64,000 bases of DNA from Photobacterium angustum (GTDB lineage: Bacteria; Pseudomonadota; Gammaproteobacteria; Enterobacterales; Vibrionaceae). Location: assembly GCF_003026365.1 (NCBI RefSeq), contig NZ_PYOM01000015.1, positions 62,001 to 126,000 of the forward strand. The letters are read 5' to 3'. Position numbers and translations under genes: made by a program. Below the pieces are notes generated by a model, which worked only from the letters and a program-made list of their open reading frames with translations, was not told where the DNA came from and searched no databases. Shown here piece by piece: positions 1-9,591 of this stretch. The stretch's first letter is position 1. Every line of letters starts with the position of its first letter.

Positions 1-1368
1 ATTCTTGAGTATCTCGCAGTACAAAGCCGTGTAAACAAGTTAAAAGGTCCAATCCTATGTTTAGTTGGTCCTCCTGGTGTTGGTAAAACTTCTCTAGGTC
101 AATCGATCGCTGCGGCAACGGGCCGTAAGTACGTTCGTATGGCATTAGGTGGGGTACGTGATGAAGCGGAAATTCGTGGTCACCGTCGTACTTACATCGG
201 TTCTATGCCGGGTAAATTGATCCAGAAAATGGCTAAAGTTGAAGTGAAAAACCCACTTTTCCTATTAGATGAAATTGATAAGATGTCATCTGATATGCGT
301 GGCGATCCTGCATCAGCATTGCTAGAAGTGTTAGATCCTGAGCAAAATAGCGCATTTAATGATCACTACCTCGAGGTTGATTACGATTTATCTGACGTAA
401 TGTTTGTTGCTACATCTAACTCGATGAATATTCCTGGTCCTTTGCTTGACCGTATGGAAGTTATTCGTCTATCGGGCTATACCGAAGATGAAAAGTTAAA
501 TATTGCTAAGAATCACTTACTTGAGAAACAAATTAAACGTAATGGTTTAAAAGTAGGTGAGTTGACTGTTGATGATTCTGCGATTATTGGCATTATTCGT
601 TACTACACACGTGAAGCGGGTGTGCGTAGCCTTGAACGTGAAATATCTAAACTTTGCCGTAAAGCAGTGAAAGAAATTTTACTTAATAAAGACATTAAAC
701 ACGTTGAAATCAGCCAAGATAACTTAAAAGATTACTTAGGTGTTCAGCGTTGCGACTACGGTAAAGCTGACGAAAGTAATCGCATTGGTCAAGTGACAGG
801 ACTTGCGTGGACGGAAGTGGGTGGTGATTTATTAACCATTGAAACAGAGTCTATGCCAGGTAAAGGTAAGTTAACTTACACCGGTTCACTGGGCGATGTG
901 ATGCAAGAGTCGATTCAAGCGGCAATGACAGTGGTACGTTCTCGTGCTGAACGTCTAGGTATTGCACCTGATTTCTACGAAAAACGTGATATTCACGTTC
1001 ACGTACCTGAAGGTGCAACACCGAAAGATGGCCCAAGTGCGGGTATTGCAATGTGTACAGCACTTGTATCTAGCCTAACGGGTAATCCTGTTCGTGCTGA
1101 TGTGGCTATGACGGGTGAAATTACACTTCGTGGTGAAGTTTTACCTATCGGTGGTTTGAAAGAAAAACTATTAGCAGCACACCGCGGTGGCATTAAAACA
1201 GTGCTTATTCCCAAAGAGAACGAGCGTGACCTGGAAGAGATCCCAGAGAACGTAATCGCCGATTTGGAAGTACGTCCAGTACGTTGGATTGATGAAGTGT
1301 TAACTGTTGCACTTCAGAATAATCCAACAGGTATTGAGCTGGTAAATGCTCAAAATAGTGACCTGTAG
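1..1368 (+). CDS. lon: Lon ATP-dependent protease, 3' part (5' end outside window)
   Basis: This is the C-terminal 455 residues of Lon, the cytosolic AAA+ serine protease that degrades misfolded and regulatory proteins. The reading frame is open from the first base, so the gene starts upstream of the window. The Walker A motif GPPGVGKT is encoded at about 67-90, Walker B (FLLDEID) at about 258-278, and the sensor region (TSNS) follows. The C-terminal protease domain has the catalytic serine in PKDGPSAG (about 1021-1044) and the catalytic lysine in GGLKEKLL (about 1150-1173). hupB follows, the usual gammaproteobacterial order. Only the N-terminal LON domain and part of the coiled coil are missing. 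Confidence 0.97.
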   Translation: MLEYLAVQSRVNKLKGPILCLVGPPGVGKTSLGQSIAAATGRKYVRMALGGVRDEAEIRGHRRTYIGSMPGKLIQKMAKVEVKNPLFLLDEIDKMSSDMRGDPASALLEVLDPEQNSAFNDHYLEVDYDLSDVMFVATSNSMNIPGPLLDRMEVIRLSGYTEDEKLNIAKNHLLEKQIKRNGLKVGELTVDDSAIIGIIRYYTREAGVRSLEREISKLCRKAVKEILLNKDIKHVEISQDNLKDYLGVQRCDYGKADESNRIGQVTGLAWTEVGGDLLTIETESMPGKGKLTYTGSLGDVMQESIQAAMTVVRSRAERLGIAPDFYEKRDIHVHVPEGATPKDGPSAGIAMCTALVSSLTGNPVRADVAMTGEITLRGEVLPIGGLKEKLLAAHRGGIKTVLIPKENERDLEEIPENVIADLEVRPVRWIDEVLTVALQNNPTGIELVNAQNSDL

Positions 1369-1385
1369 CAAAATTAACTAAATAA

Positions 1386-1427
1386 AAAACGCTTTCAAAG
1401 ACAAAAGTCCTTGTCAGCGTTTTTTTG
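1386..1427 (+). terminator. Rho-independent terminator after lon
   Basis: An imperfect hairpin with outer arms AAAACGCT and AGCGTTTT lies 18 bases after the lon stop and ends in a run of T. It separates lon from hupB. Confidence 0.6.
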
Positions 1428-1587
1428 TCTGGCTATAAGTTAACTCTAATCCGCGCTAAGCGATGTATTATTAAGGCCTGTTAAGTTTCTATTAATACAA
1501 TCAGGTCTAGAAACTATTTATTGTCTACTATTCACAGCGTCTCAGTGACGAGTTACGGGTAGGCAAGTTCATTAAGGGGATTTAATC

Positions 1588-1860
1588 GTGAACAAAACTC
1601 AACTAGTAGATAAAATCGCAGAAAGCGCAGATATTTCAAAAGCATCAGCGGGTCGTGCTTTAGACGCATTTATCGAAGCGGTGTCAGATACATTGAAAGA
1701 CGGTGAGCAAGTTGCATTGGTTGGTTTTGGTACTTTCTCTGTACGTGAACGTGCAGCTCGTACTGGCCGTAACCCACAGACAGGTGCAGAAATTCAAATT
1801 GCAGCTGCAAAAGTACCTGGTTTTAAACCGGGTAAAGCGCTAAAAGACTCTGTTAACTAA
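1588..1860 (+). CDS. hupB: Nucleoid protein HU-beta
   Basis: This 90-residue protein is a full-length HU/IHF family DNA-bending protein and matches HU-beta from start to end. It carries the signature [21 protein letters not shown] at residues 46-66, which forms the DNA-binding arm. The start is GTG at 1588, preceded by AAGGGGA with good spacing; a GTG start is also used by E. coli hupB. HU organises the nucleoid and assists replication, recombination and repair. A strong terminator follows. Confidence 0.97.
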   Translation: MNKTQLVDKIAESADISKASAGRALDAFIEAVSDTLKDGEQVALVGFGTFSVRERAARTGRNPQTGAEIQIAAAKVPGFKPGKALKDSVN

Positions 1861-1950
1861 GAAATAGTTAGTTTTTTCTGACTGTTTTGTCATGTTATCA
1901 TGGCTTAAATATTGCTACTGGAAAGGGTATACTGATCCAGTACAACAAAG

Positions 1951-1976
1951 GCGCATCGGTTGATGCGCTTTTTTAC
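1951..1976 (+). terminator. Terminator after hupB
   Basis: The perfect stem GCGCATC/GATGCGC with a four-base loop is followed by TTTTTT. It lies about 90 bases after the hupB stop. Confidence 0.85.
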
Positions 1977-2264
1977 TTCATAATGATGCCTATTTGACTA
2001 GGGATTTATTCTTTTTCTTTTTAATCAATGTAAAGAACATTTCATTAGTCAAATCGGTATCAAGTTATCATACTATGCGCTTTGTGGCTTATTGTGTTAG
2101 TGCTATCTTTAGTTTAAAAGCTAATACAACAGGTTATTTACGTTTTAGTCAGTAACAGCTTAATAATATTGATGGTTCGGCTATCGCGTTGATACCGATA
2201 TTTTGTGCACACATTTGTAGTTCGAAACCGTGCCAGATCGAACAAGTAGGAGAGACGGCAAATT
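1977..2264. other. hupB-ppiD intergenic region
   Basis: The 404-base gap between hupB and ppiD holds the hupB terminator and then AT-rich DNA with no coding signal. An 11-bp inverted repeat, ATCGGTATCAA at 2053-2063 and TTGATACCGAT at 2189-2199, brackets most of it. Its role is unknown. The ppiD ribosome site (GTAGGAGAG) lies at the right end. Confidence 0.5.
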
Positions 2265-4157
2265 ATGATGGAGCGATTGCGCGAAGGCGCTAACAGCATC
2301 TGGGTTAAGATCATTCTTAGCTTAATTATTTTTTCTTTTGTATTTGCTGGTGTCGGCAGTTATCTGGCGGGCGGTAATGAGCAAGTTGCAGCAAAAGTTA
2401 ATGATAAAGAAATTAGTCAGCGTGCATTCGAGCAGGCTTATCAAAATCAACGTAACCAAATGCAGCAACGTTTAGGTGATTACTTCTCAACACTAATGGG
2501 TGATCCTGCTTACGTACAGCAATTCCGTAATAGCGTGCTTGAGCGTATGGTTAATGATGAGTTGATTGAGCAACGTGCAACAGAACTAGGCCTTGGCGTG
2601 AGCGATGCTCAAGTAAAGCAAGCGATTGTAGCAATGCCTGCTTTCCAAGTTGATGGTGTGTTCAATAATGAACAATATAATTTAACATTACGTCGTGCTG
2701 GAATTTCTCCTGAGCAATTTGCAGAGTCAATTCGCAAAGACATGCTACGTCAACAATTTTTAAGCGCATTAGAAGGCAGTGACTTCGCACTTAATAATGA
2801 ATTGAATGAACTTCGTAAGCTTGAATCACAAGAGCGTGTTGTTCGTACTTTGAAGCTGAATCTTGCAGACTTTACCGATAAAGTAACGGTAACGGATGAA
2901 GAAGCTAAAGCTTATTATGAAAAGAATAAAACGCAGTTTACGCGTCCAGCTCAAGTAAAAGTGTCTTACATTGAACTGTCAGATAAAAATCTAGTGAACA
3001 ATATTAAGATCACTGATAAAGAAGCTGAAGCGTATTACAACGAACATAAGATTAAATACAGCACTGCTGAGAAGATTCAAGTTAGTCATATCTTAGTAAA
3101 AGGCGATAGCGATGCTTCTAAAGCAAAAGCGGAAGCATTACTGGCCGAGTTGAAAGCTGGTGCTAACTTTGCTGATGTTGCGAAGAAATCATCCGATGAC
3201 ACTTTCAGTGCAAAAGATGGCGGTAAGCTTGATTGGTTCGGTAAAGGTGTGATGGATCCTGCGTTTGAAAAAGCAGCATTCTCATTAGCAAAACCAGGTG
3301 ATATGTCTGGCCTTGTGAAGTCATCTTTTGGCTACCACATTATTTTACTGGATGGTATCGAAGAGTCTAAGGTTAAACCTTTTGCTGATGTGAAAGCGAG
3401 CATTGTCACTGAACTTCAAGAGCAGCAAGTAGCAGAGCAATTCTATAAGCTACAAAGCAAGTTAGCTGAAACGGCATTTGAATCACCAGACTCTTTAGAT
3501 GATGCAGCAGAAGCTGTAAAAGCGAAGATCATTAAAACAGGCTTTATTTCATTACAAGATGAGAAAGGTGTGTTAAGTGATAAGAAAGTGCAAGAAGCAT
3601 TACAAAGCCCTGAGGTTCATGACGACGGTATGAATTCTGATGTGATTGAGATTGCACCAGAGCATGTTGTTGTTGTTCGTGTTGATGATGCGCGCCCTGA
3701 ATCAGTGCTGCCATTTACCGATGTTGAAGCCAAAGTGAAAACACTACTCGCTCAACAAAAAGGTGAGAAGCAAGCAACTGAGAAGGCTGATTCAATCATT
3801 GCTGCACTACGTGACGGTAAGTCAGATGTTGTAGCAAAAGATGGCTTAAGCTTCTCTGGCGATCAAACCATAACTCGTTCAGGTCCTGATGCTAATGTAG
3901 CACGTGTTGCGTTTACACTACCTAAACCAAAAGACGGTAAAGTGTCTTATGGTATGACACGTGACAACAAAGGTAATGTTGAAATCATTGCATTAGATAA
4001 AGTTGTGAATGTTGCGCCATCGAAAGATGATGTTGATACTCAGTTTGCAACTCAAGTTGAGAATATGTTTGCTCAACAAGATCTATCAGCAACGCTTCAG
4101 ACATTACGTGAGTCAGCGAAAGTAACTTACCCAATGTTGGACAAGCCAGCAAACTAA
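2265..4157 (+). CDS. ppiD: Periplasmic folding chaperone PpiD (SurA-N / parvulin PPIase family)
   Basis: This 630-residue inner-membrane-anchored chaperone helps newly exported proteins fold at the Sec translocon. It has a short cytoplasmic N-terminus (MMERLREGAN), a membrane segment at about residues 14-36, a SurA-N-like chaperone region, and one parvulin domain at about residues 265-365 that includes VSHILVK and the GYHIILL strand. Its length matches E. coli PpiD. Its position after lon-hupB is conserved. The start is supported by GGAGAG upstream. A GC-rich terminator follows directly. Confidence 0.95.
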   Translation: MMERLREGANSIWVKIILSLIIFSFVFAGVGSYLAGGNEQVAAKVNDKEISQRAFEQAYQNQRNQMQQRLGDYFSTLMGDPAYVQQFRNSVLERMVNDELIEQRATELGLGVSDAQVKQAIVAMPAFQVDGVFNNEQYNLTLRRAGISPEQFAESIRKDMLRQQFLSALEGSDFALNNELNELRKLESQERVVRTLKLNLADFTDKVTVTDEEAKAYYEKNKTQFTRPAQVKVSYIELSDKNLVNNIKITDKEAEAYYNEHKIKYSTAEKIQVSHILVKGDSDASKAKAEALLAELKAGANFADVAKKSSDDTFSAKDGGKLDWFGKGVMDPAFEKAAFSLAKPGDMSGLVKSSFGYHIILLDGIEESKVKPFADVKASIVTELQEQQVAEQFYKLQSKLAETAFESPDSLDDAAEAVKAKIIKTGFISLQDEKGVLSDKKVQEALQSPEVHDDGMNSDVIEIAPEHVVVVRVDDARPESVLPFTDVEAKVKTLLAQQKGEKQATEKADSIIAALRDGKSDVVAKDGLSFSGDQTITRSGPDANVARVAFTLPKPKDGKVSYGMTRDNKGNVEIIALDKVVNVAPSKDDVDTQFATQVENMFAQQDLSATLQTLRESAKVTYPMLDKPAN

Positions 4158-4180
4158 TTGAAATTTACATTTCTATTAAC

Positions 4181-4212
4181 GGGCCGCCATTGTGCGGCCC
4201 GTCGTTTTTTTA
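4181..4212 (+). terminator. Terminator after ppiD
   Basis: The hairpin GGGCCGC/GCGGCCC with a six-base loop is followed by a T run. Confidence 0.88.
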
Positions 4213-4295
4213 TCTTTTATTTTTAAATAATCCCCTCATCGTCCTTCTTTTCTTTTTATCCTTTTTAAACACTCATATTATTAAAGGATACAAAT

Positions 4296-4592
4296 ATGCT
4301 TCTTAAATATCGCTTGTTTAAAGCCATTACGCTAGCGGGTGGATTAGCACTCGTCCCTTTAAGTCACGCTGATGACAACATGCATGAAGGTATTGATATA
4401 AAAATTAATATTAATACTGCTAATGTTGAGCAGTTGGATACATTACTAATTGGCATTGGAGCTGAGAAAGCATAAGCGATTATTAATTATCGAAAAGTGA
4501 ATGGTAAATTTGCGAGCGTCGACGATTTAACAAAAGTGAAAGGGATCGGTGAGGCGACTGTTGATAAAAATAGAAAACGTATTGAATTGTAA
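4296..4592 (+). pseudogene. comEA: comEA-like competence DNA-binding protein, broken by an in-frame TAA
   Basis: The frame encodes a secreted helix-hairpin-helix protein of the ComEA family: signal peptide (residues 1 to about 25, ending LSHA), then ININTAN...QLDTLLIGIGAEKA, then AIINYRKVNGKFASVDDLTKVKGIGEATVDKNR. A TAA at 4473-4475 splits the frame after 59 codons, between the two hairpins, where ComEA homologues usually have glutamine. A single CAA-to-TAA change would explain it, and the downstream 38 codons remain well conserved, so the lesion looks recent. ComEA binds and ratchets incoming DNA in the periplasm during natural transformation. The position after ppiD matches the competence-essential comEA of Vibrio cholerae. 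A sequencing error cannot be excluded. Confidence 0.85.
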
Positions 4593-4603
4593 TTATTAAC
4601 TGT

Positions 4604-4627
4604 AACGGGAGCTAGCGTGCTCCCGTA
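4604..4627. terminator. Hairpin between comEA pseudogene and rhombosortase
   Basis: The arms ACGGGAGC (4605-4612) and GCTCCCGT (4619-4626) form a stem between two convergent genes. There is no strong T run, so termination is likely but weak. Confidence 0.45.
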
Positions 4628-4660
4628 TATTGATAGTCATTTAAAGCGGTTATATTCATC

Positions 4661-5209
4661 TTAAGAGTTGATTTTTTGCTTGATGAGCAAGGCATACAGC
4701 ATGCCTGTGGTTGCACCAATCAAATGGGCTTCAGTTGCTACACGTACTCCAATCAACTCTTCAGAGCTCACAGAGCCCCCAAAGTATTGTTCCCAGCAGA
4801 TCTTGGTGATAAGCCCGAGGAGTAAGAGCCATCCCCCCCGCGTTTTTGATTGAATATCACGAATACAACCCCAAGCGAAGATGCCATGTAGTACACCTGA
4901 AAATCCAGCATACCAAGTAATACTGGTAGCAAAGAGCCCAATACCTATAGTGAACGATAAAATTAAGATCAATAAGCTATATGACTTAACATTAAAATGG
5001 ACACGGAAAATATAGCTAATGATTGCAAAGGCGCTAGCATTCATAGCAAGATGCACCCAATTGGTATGCGTGAAATTTCCTGATAGGATCCGCCATAATT
5101 CGCCATTAATAATTTCTTGGCGATCCCAAACTAATAATGGCTGACATTGTGGTAATTGAGCTATAACCATCATGATTATCGCAATAACAATATAATTTCG
5201 AATAGACAA
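4661..5209 (-). CDS. rrtA: Rhombosortase (rhomboid-family GlyGly-CTERM protease)
   Basis: This multi-pass membrane protein belongs to the rhomboid serine protease superfamily, with the small six-segment layout of rhombosortases, which cleave C-terminal GlyGly-CTERM anchors of secreted proteins. The catalytic serine is in GFSGVLHG and the likely catalytic histidine is in EAHLIGATTG near the C-terminus; HTNWVHLAMN is the conserved second segment. I chose a TTG start at 5209 because GAGG lies five bases upstream on the minus strand and the product then begins just before the first membrane segment. An ATG at 5266 would add 19 residues but would overlap the divergent DTW gene by 47 bases. No GlyGly-CTERM substrate was found in the window. 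Confidence 0.82.
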   Translation of the reverse strand: MSIRNYIVIAIIMMVIAQLPQCQPLLVWDRQEIINGELWRILSGNFTHTNWVHLAMNASAFAIISYIFRVHFNVKSYSLLILILSFTIGIGLFATSITWYAGFSGVLHGIFAWGCIRDIQSKTRGGWLLLLGLITKICWEQYFGGSVSSEELIGVRVATEAHLIGATTGMLYALLIKQKINS

Positions 5210-5219
5210 GGCAACCTCA

Positions 5220-5831
5220 ATGAGTCGGTACTGTGATAACTGTGGTAAAGCAAACAAAGCCTGCATTTGCCACTGGATTAAACCTATTGCAACTCAAACA
5301 GAGTTATGGATTTTACAACATCCATCAGAAGTTAAACGAGCAATTGGTACTGCAAGAATACTATCACTTTCTTTACCCAATAGCCGACTTTGGGTAGGTG
5401 AAGATTTTTCGCAGCATGAGGAATTAAATGCTGCTTTAGCTGATTCCGAACGTGATGTTTATGTGGTTTACCCAGGAGAACGTGCGACAGCACTGTCTGA
5501 TGTAGTAGAGCAGGCTCAGCCGTCTCGCAAAAACGTGATTATTTTGCTTGATGGGACTTGGAAGAAAGCCTATAAAATGTGGCAACTATCGACCAATTTA
5601 CATCAGTTACCGTTAGTCCATTTAGATAATGTAGAGACCGGAAATTATCGTATTCGAAAATCGCCAAAAGAGCAGGGGGTATCAACGGTTGAGGCGGGGT
5701 TTTTAGCATTATCAGTGTTAGAGCCAGCATCTTTAAACCTTCAGCCATTGCTTGATGCGTTTGAAAATATGATTAATTTTCAAATTCAACAAATGCCGCC
5801 CGGTGTATTTGATAAAAACTATAAAGGTTAG
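5220..5831 (+). CDS. DTW-domain protein, probable tRNA-uridine aminocarboxypropyltransferase
   Basis: This 203-residue protein has the DTW-domain layout: an N-terminal zinc cluster C5-x2-C8-x6-C15-x-C17, the HPSE motif, the family signature as DGTW at about residues 111-114, and STVEA near the C-terminus. The family includes E. coli TapT (YfiP), which makes acp3U in tRNA from S-adenosylmethionine. The symbol is left blank because more than one DTW paralogue exists in these bacteria. The gene diverges from the rhombosortase with only about 10 bases between the proposed starts. Confidence 0.82.
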   Translation: MSRYCDNCGKANKACICHWIKPIATQTELWILQHPSEVKRAIGTARILSLSLPNSRLWVGEDFSQHEELNAALADSERDVYVVYPGERATALSDVVEQAQPSRKNVIILLDGTWKKAYKMWQLSTNLHQLPLVHLDNVETGNYRIRKSPKEQGVSTVEAGFLALSVLEPASLNLQPLLDAFENMINFQIQQMPPGVFDKNYKG

Positions 5832-5840
5832 CAGGCACAC

Positions 5841-5866
5841 AAAAGGGAGCATTCGCCCCCTTTTAT
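5841..5866. terminator. Bidirectional terminator between DTW gene and dGTPase
   Basis: The arms AAAAGGG and CCCTTTT, with further pairing of the central GC, sit between two convergent genes. Either strand gives a hairpin flanked by A and T runs. Confidence 0.65.
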
Positions 5867-5884
5867 ATTAAATAAGACTATCGA

Positions 5885-7252
5885 TTAAAAACCATAGCCA
5901 TTATTACTGATGCCTGTTTCAGAAGTTGGTAAGAATAATGTGCTATAGAGACGTTGAGAGAATCCATCGGTCATGCCTGAAATGTAATCGGCGATGATCC
6001 TAAGCTCGTTATCTCCTTGTTCTTTAGCTTCTAACCACCGTAAGCGAGTATTATCTGGTAACAATCGTTCAGGATCAGAAGCAAAAGCTTCAAATAGCTC
6101 CATGATCAATTGTTGCCCTTTATATTCAGACAGCTGTATTTCAGGTTTTTTTACCACATAGATACTTACGAACTGTTTAAGCACTTCTAAAGCGCGCTCC
6201 ATCGGCTCGGATAAAAATGCATTCCATTGTAATAATGGCTCATCAAAAAAATCGGTACCGTTTTGAATCGTAGGACTAATGGTTATAGAGGTAAGTAAAC
6301 CATTGACCAGCGCTCCAATGGCATCTTTGCGCTGATGGTGGCTAGCAAACATTAGCTCACTGATATCACTTATGCGTTCTTCTAGCCATGTATCACCACA
6401 TTCTGCTATTTTTGAGGCAACAGCTTCTTGCCAATCATCGCGTGTCACTATTCCCATCACGATGGCATCTTCTAAATCATGGACACCGTATGCAATGTCA
6501 TCTGCTAATTCCATGATTGAACAATCTAATGATTTAAAACGTGTTTTACAGGGCTCTCGTGGCGATAAACGCTCACAACGCATTTGTGCAAAGAGGGTTC
6601 TATCTTTGTCTGATAACGGGCTTAATACCCAATCAAAGACCTCTTTATCATCCACATATAAGCCTTTCGCTGGATACCAGTCTTTTGCTTTAAGGTGACG
6701 AAAGTTTACGACATCAGGTGCGCGCTCTGGAGCGGTAGTTTCACTGAGTAGGGCTGGATATTTTAGTAAACCAAGTAAGGTGCGCCTGGCGAGGTTCATA
6801 CCATACCCTTCGGTATAAGGTTCGAGTAAGGTTACAATTCGAAAGGTTTGTGCGTTTCCTTCAAAGCCGCCATGATTTCGCATCATGTAATTTAAGGCGA
6901 CTTCACCACCGTGACCAAATGGTGGGTGACCGATATCATGTGCTAAGCACAAACTTTCCATCAAACTGGTTGAAGGGAGTAATGATTTAAACTCAGGTTG
7001 TTTTAATTTGAGTTGTGCAACAATCCCTGTACCGATTTGTGATGCTTCTAGCGAGTGGGTGAGTCGAGTCCGATAGAAGTCGTGATTACCAGCGCCATGG
7101 ACTTGAGTTTTTGCTTGTAAACGACGAAAGGCGGCAGAATGAAGAATTCGGGCTCGATCGCGCTGAAAAGCTGAACGATGATCATCACGGCGCATTTTTT
7201 GTTCGTTATAAAAGCGCTCTTCCCATGCTGGTGAAATGGTAAATTCTGTCAT
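5885..7252 (-). CDS. dgt: Deoxyguanosine triphosphate triphosphohydrolase family protein
   Basis: This 455-residue HD-superfamily enzyme hydrolyses dNTPs to deoxynucleosides plus triphosphate. The metal site is visible as RLTHSLE and [15 protein letters not shown] in the first third, followed by [12 protein letters not shown]. It is shorter than E. coli Dgt (505 residues) and fits the dGTPase-like subgroup common in vibrios, some members of which are reported to limit phage by depleting dNTPs. Its start overlaps the yfbR stop by one base, so the two are translationally coupled in a nucleotide-pool operon. Confidence 0.92.
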   Translation of the reverse strand: MTEFTISPAWEERFYNEQKMRRDDHRSAFQRDRARILHSAAFRRLQAKTQVHGAGNHDFYRTRLTHSLEASQIGTGIVAQLKLKQPEFKSLLPSTSLMESLCLAHDIGHPPFGHGGEVALNYMMRNHGGFEGNAQTFRIVTLLEPYTEGYGMNLARRTLLGLLKYPALLSETTAPERAPDVVNFRHLKAKDWYPAKGLYVDDKEVFDWVLSPLSDKDRTLFAQMRCERLSPREPCKTRFKSLDCSIMELADDIAYGVHDLEDAIVMGIVTRDDWQEAVASKIAECGDTWLEERISDISELMFASHHQRKDAIGALVNGLLTSITISPTIQNGTDFFDEPLLQWNAFLSEPMERALEVLKQFVSIYVVKKPEIQLSEYKGQQLIMELFEAFASDPERLLPDNTRLRWLEAKEQGDNELRIIADYISGMTDGFSQRLYSTLFLPTSETGISNNGYGF

Positions 7253-7836
7253 TAACTAATATCGTCCAAAGTAAGATTAAAGCTATCAGCAAATGTCTCA
7301 AGAAAATAGGTCATCTCAGGTGTTTTACGCTGCTCAAGGGTTTCTTCCAATCTTTTCTTCGCACGAGTAAATTCATGGTTCCCTGCACTGAGTTCTTCAA
7401 GGCATTTTATATACGCACATAATGTATCGGCTTGTTTAACAATAGCAGCATTCTCAGCATCAATTTTATGGCTATCAAGTAGAGAGGCATAATCATCCTG
7501 GAATTCTTCAGGAAGCATAGAAATAAGTCGTTGCTCTGCCGCTAATTCGATTTTCTTATATTCTTCAGCAATTGCAGGATTGTAGTATTTTATTGGGGTT
7601 GGCATGTCACCTGTGAGTACTTCACTCACATCGTGAAATATACCTTGCAGCGCGATACGTTCAGGGTTTAGGTTACCACCAAATTTACGATTTTTAATTA
7701 GAGCAAGTGCATGAGCGACGAAAGCAACTTGAAGGCTGTGCTCGGAGATGTTTTCAGTTTCGACACTTCGCATTAATGGCCAGCGTTGAATTAAACGCAT
7801 ACGAGCAAGGTGAGCGAAGAAATGACTTTTTTCCAT
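7252..7836 (-). CDS. yfbR: 5'-deoxynucleotidase YfbR
   Basis: This HD-domain enzyme dephosphorylates deoxyribonucleoside 5'-monophosphates. The HD motifs are visible as ISEHSLQVA and [19 protein letters not shown]. The start at 7836 ([12 protein letters not shown]) lines up with the E. coli protein; an upstream in-frame start at 7878 would add 14 residues with no family match. The product is about 194 residues. The adjacent alaA reads in the same direction, as in E. coli, but a terminator separates them. Confidence 0.93.
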   Translation of the reverse strand: MEKSHFFAHLARMRLIQRWPLMRSVETENISEHSLQVAFVAHALALIKNRKFGGNLNPERIALQGIFHDVSEVLTGDMPTPIKYYNPAIAEEYKKIELAAEQRLISMLPEEFQDDYASLLDSHKIDAENAAIVKQADTLCAYIKCLEELSAGNHEFTRAKKRLEETLEQRKTPEMTYFLETFADSFNLTLDDIS

Positions 7837-7940
7837 GATGATCAATTCTCTTAAACTAAATGTGCTGATGAGCAGCACCTATAGACGTTATGCACTAAAG
7901 GTAACAGAAGTTAGGGAAATATTGACAGCTTTTAGTTAAT

Positions 7941-7966
7941 AAAAAGCCCCGGTTTACCGAGGCTTT
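7941..7966 (-). terminator. Terminator after alaA
   Basis: On the minus strand the stem AAAGCC-CGG/CCG-GGCTTT, with one mismatch, is followed by TTATT. It lies about 20 bases after the alaA stop. Confidence 0.75.
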
Positions 7967-7983
7967 AGAATTGTTTGCAAAGG

Positions 7984-9198
7984 CTATTGACGATAGCTAT
8001 GTAAGAAGCGCTCTAAGCGTCCCATTGCCAGTTCAAGATCATCGACATGGGGTAAGGTAACAATGCGGAAATGATCCGGTTGTTTCCAGTTAAATCCGGT
8101 TCCATGTACAACAAGCACTTTTTCTTGTAGTAAAAAGTCCATTGCCATTTTTTGGTCGTCTTGAATATTAAATTTCTTCTGATCTAGTTTAGGGAATAGA
8201 TACAACGCGCCTTTAGGCTTAACACAAGAAACTCCTGGAATTTGAGTTAATAGATCATAAGCTTTATTGCGCTGTTCTAGCAGGCGTCCACCCGGTAAGA
8301 TTAATTCATTAATACTTTGGTAACCACCTAATGCGGTTTGAATGGCATGCTGCATAGGTACGTTGGCACATAAACGCATTGATGACAGCATTTCTAACCC
8401 TTCGATGTAACCTTTAGCGCGGTGTCTTGGCCCTGAAATGATCATCCAACCTGCACGGAAACCACATACTCGATATGATTTTGAAAGGCCATTGAATGTT
8501 ACACAAACCACATCTTCTGCTAGTGGGGCAATAGAGGTATGTTGTGCACCATCGTAAAGAATTTTATCGTAGATTTCATCGGCGAAAATAATCAAATCGT
8601 GCTGACGTGCAATTTCAACCACTTTGATCAGAAAATCTCGGCTATATACCGCTCCCGTTGGGTTATTCGGATTGATTAATACAATACCGCGAGTATTTGG
8701 CGTGATTTTTTTCTTTATATCATCAAGGTCTGGATACCAATCTGATTGCTCATCACAGGTGTAGTGAACGGGTGTGCCACCAGATAATGAAACCGCTGCA
8801 GTCCATAATGGGTAATCAGGAGATGGAACCAATATTTCATCTTTATGGTTTAGCAGTGCTTGCATTGCCATAACGATTAATTCAGATACACCGTTACCGA
8901 TATAAACATCTTCGACATCAAGATCAAGTAAGCCGCGCTTTTGGTAGTGTTGAACAACGGCTTTACGCGCAGAATAAATGCCTTTTGAATCACAGTAACC
9001 TTGAGATGTTGGTAGATTACGGATCACATCCACGAGAATTTCATCAGGGGCATCAAAACCAAACGGTGCTGGATTACCGATGTTTAGTTTGAGTATTTTT
9101 TGCCCTTCTTCTTCCATACGCTTAGCGTGTTTCAGAACGGGACCACGTATGTCATAGCAAACATTATTAAGCTTGGATGACATCCCGAATTTTTGCAT
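7984..9198 (-). CDS. alaA: Alanine aminotransferase AlaA (glutamate-pyruvate transaminase)
   Basis: This 404-residue fold-type I PLP aminotransferase matches AlaA (formerly YfbQ) along its whole length. The PLP lysine lies in FNGLSKSYRVCGFRAGW at about residues 235-251, with INPNNPTGAVY and FADEIYDKILYDG upstream. It makes alanine from pyruvate and glutamate. AGGAAAGCCTC precedes the ATG with suitable spacing. Confidence 0.95.
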   Translation of the reverse strand: MQKFGMSSKLNNVCYDIRGPVLKHAKRMEEEGQKILKLNIGNPAPFGFDAPDEILVDVIRNLPTSQGYCDSKGIYSARKAVVQHYQKRGLLDLDVEDVYIGNGVSELIVMAMQALLNHKDEILVPSPDYPLWTAAVSLSGGTPVHYTCDEQSDWYPDLDDIKKKITPNTRGIVLINPNNPTGAVYSRDFLIKVVEIARQHDLIIFADEIYDKILYDGAQHTSIAPLAEDVVCVTFNGLSKSYRVCGFRAGWMIISGPRHRAKGYIEGLEMLSSMRLCANVPMQHAIQTALGGYQSINELILPGGRLLEQRNKAYDLLTQIPGVSCVKPKGALYLFPKLDQKKFNIQDDQKMAMDFLLQEKVLVVHGTGFNWKQPDHFRIVTLPHVDDLELAMGRLERFLHSYRQ

Positions 9199-9591
9199 AT
9201 GAGGCTTTCCTGATGATTATTAGGTATAACCACAAATTACACTATAAAAGAGGGAGATAGGAACACCTTTTAGAAGATAATTATGTAAAAGAGTATTTTG
9301 TTTTATTTTGGCAGAATGAAAATGGCGTGTTTAGCTAGAATAAGCAAAGTTGAATAGAAGTTTCTGCTAGTCAGGTAAGTAATACAATTGTGTTACTTCA
9401 TTAGTCAGATGCTTTCTTGTGAGGTAGAATGAGGCATCATTCTTCTTTACTAATAGAATTAGTAGTTATTCTCTCTCTTTTAGGGAATAAGTGTCTATTC
9501 TTAGTAAAGAAAATATGTCTAAGAGAGTGACATATGTATCTTTCAGCCAGGGATGAGCCGTATTGGTGTAATAGAGCTGAGCGAGGTTATC
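9199..9591. other. alaA-menF divergent intergenic region
   Basis: This AT-rich stretch separates the divergent alaA and menF transcripts and must hold both promoters. I see no convincing operator or additional gene. The right end contains the ambiguous menF start region. Confidence 0.5.

Noticed and set aside
2053..2199. 11-bp inverted repeat in the hupB-ppiD gap as ends of a small mobile element
   Set aside because: No target duplication and no element-like content between the arms; may be chance or a long-range hairpin.
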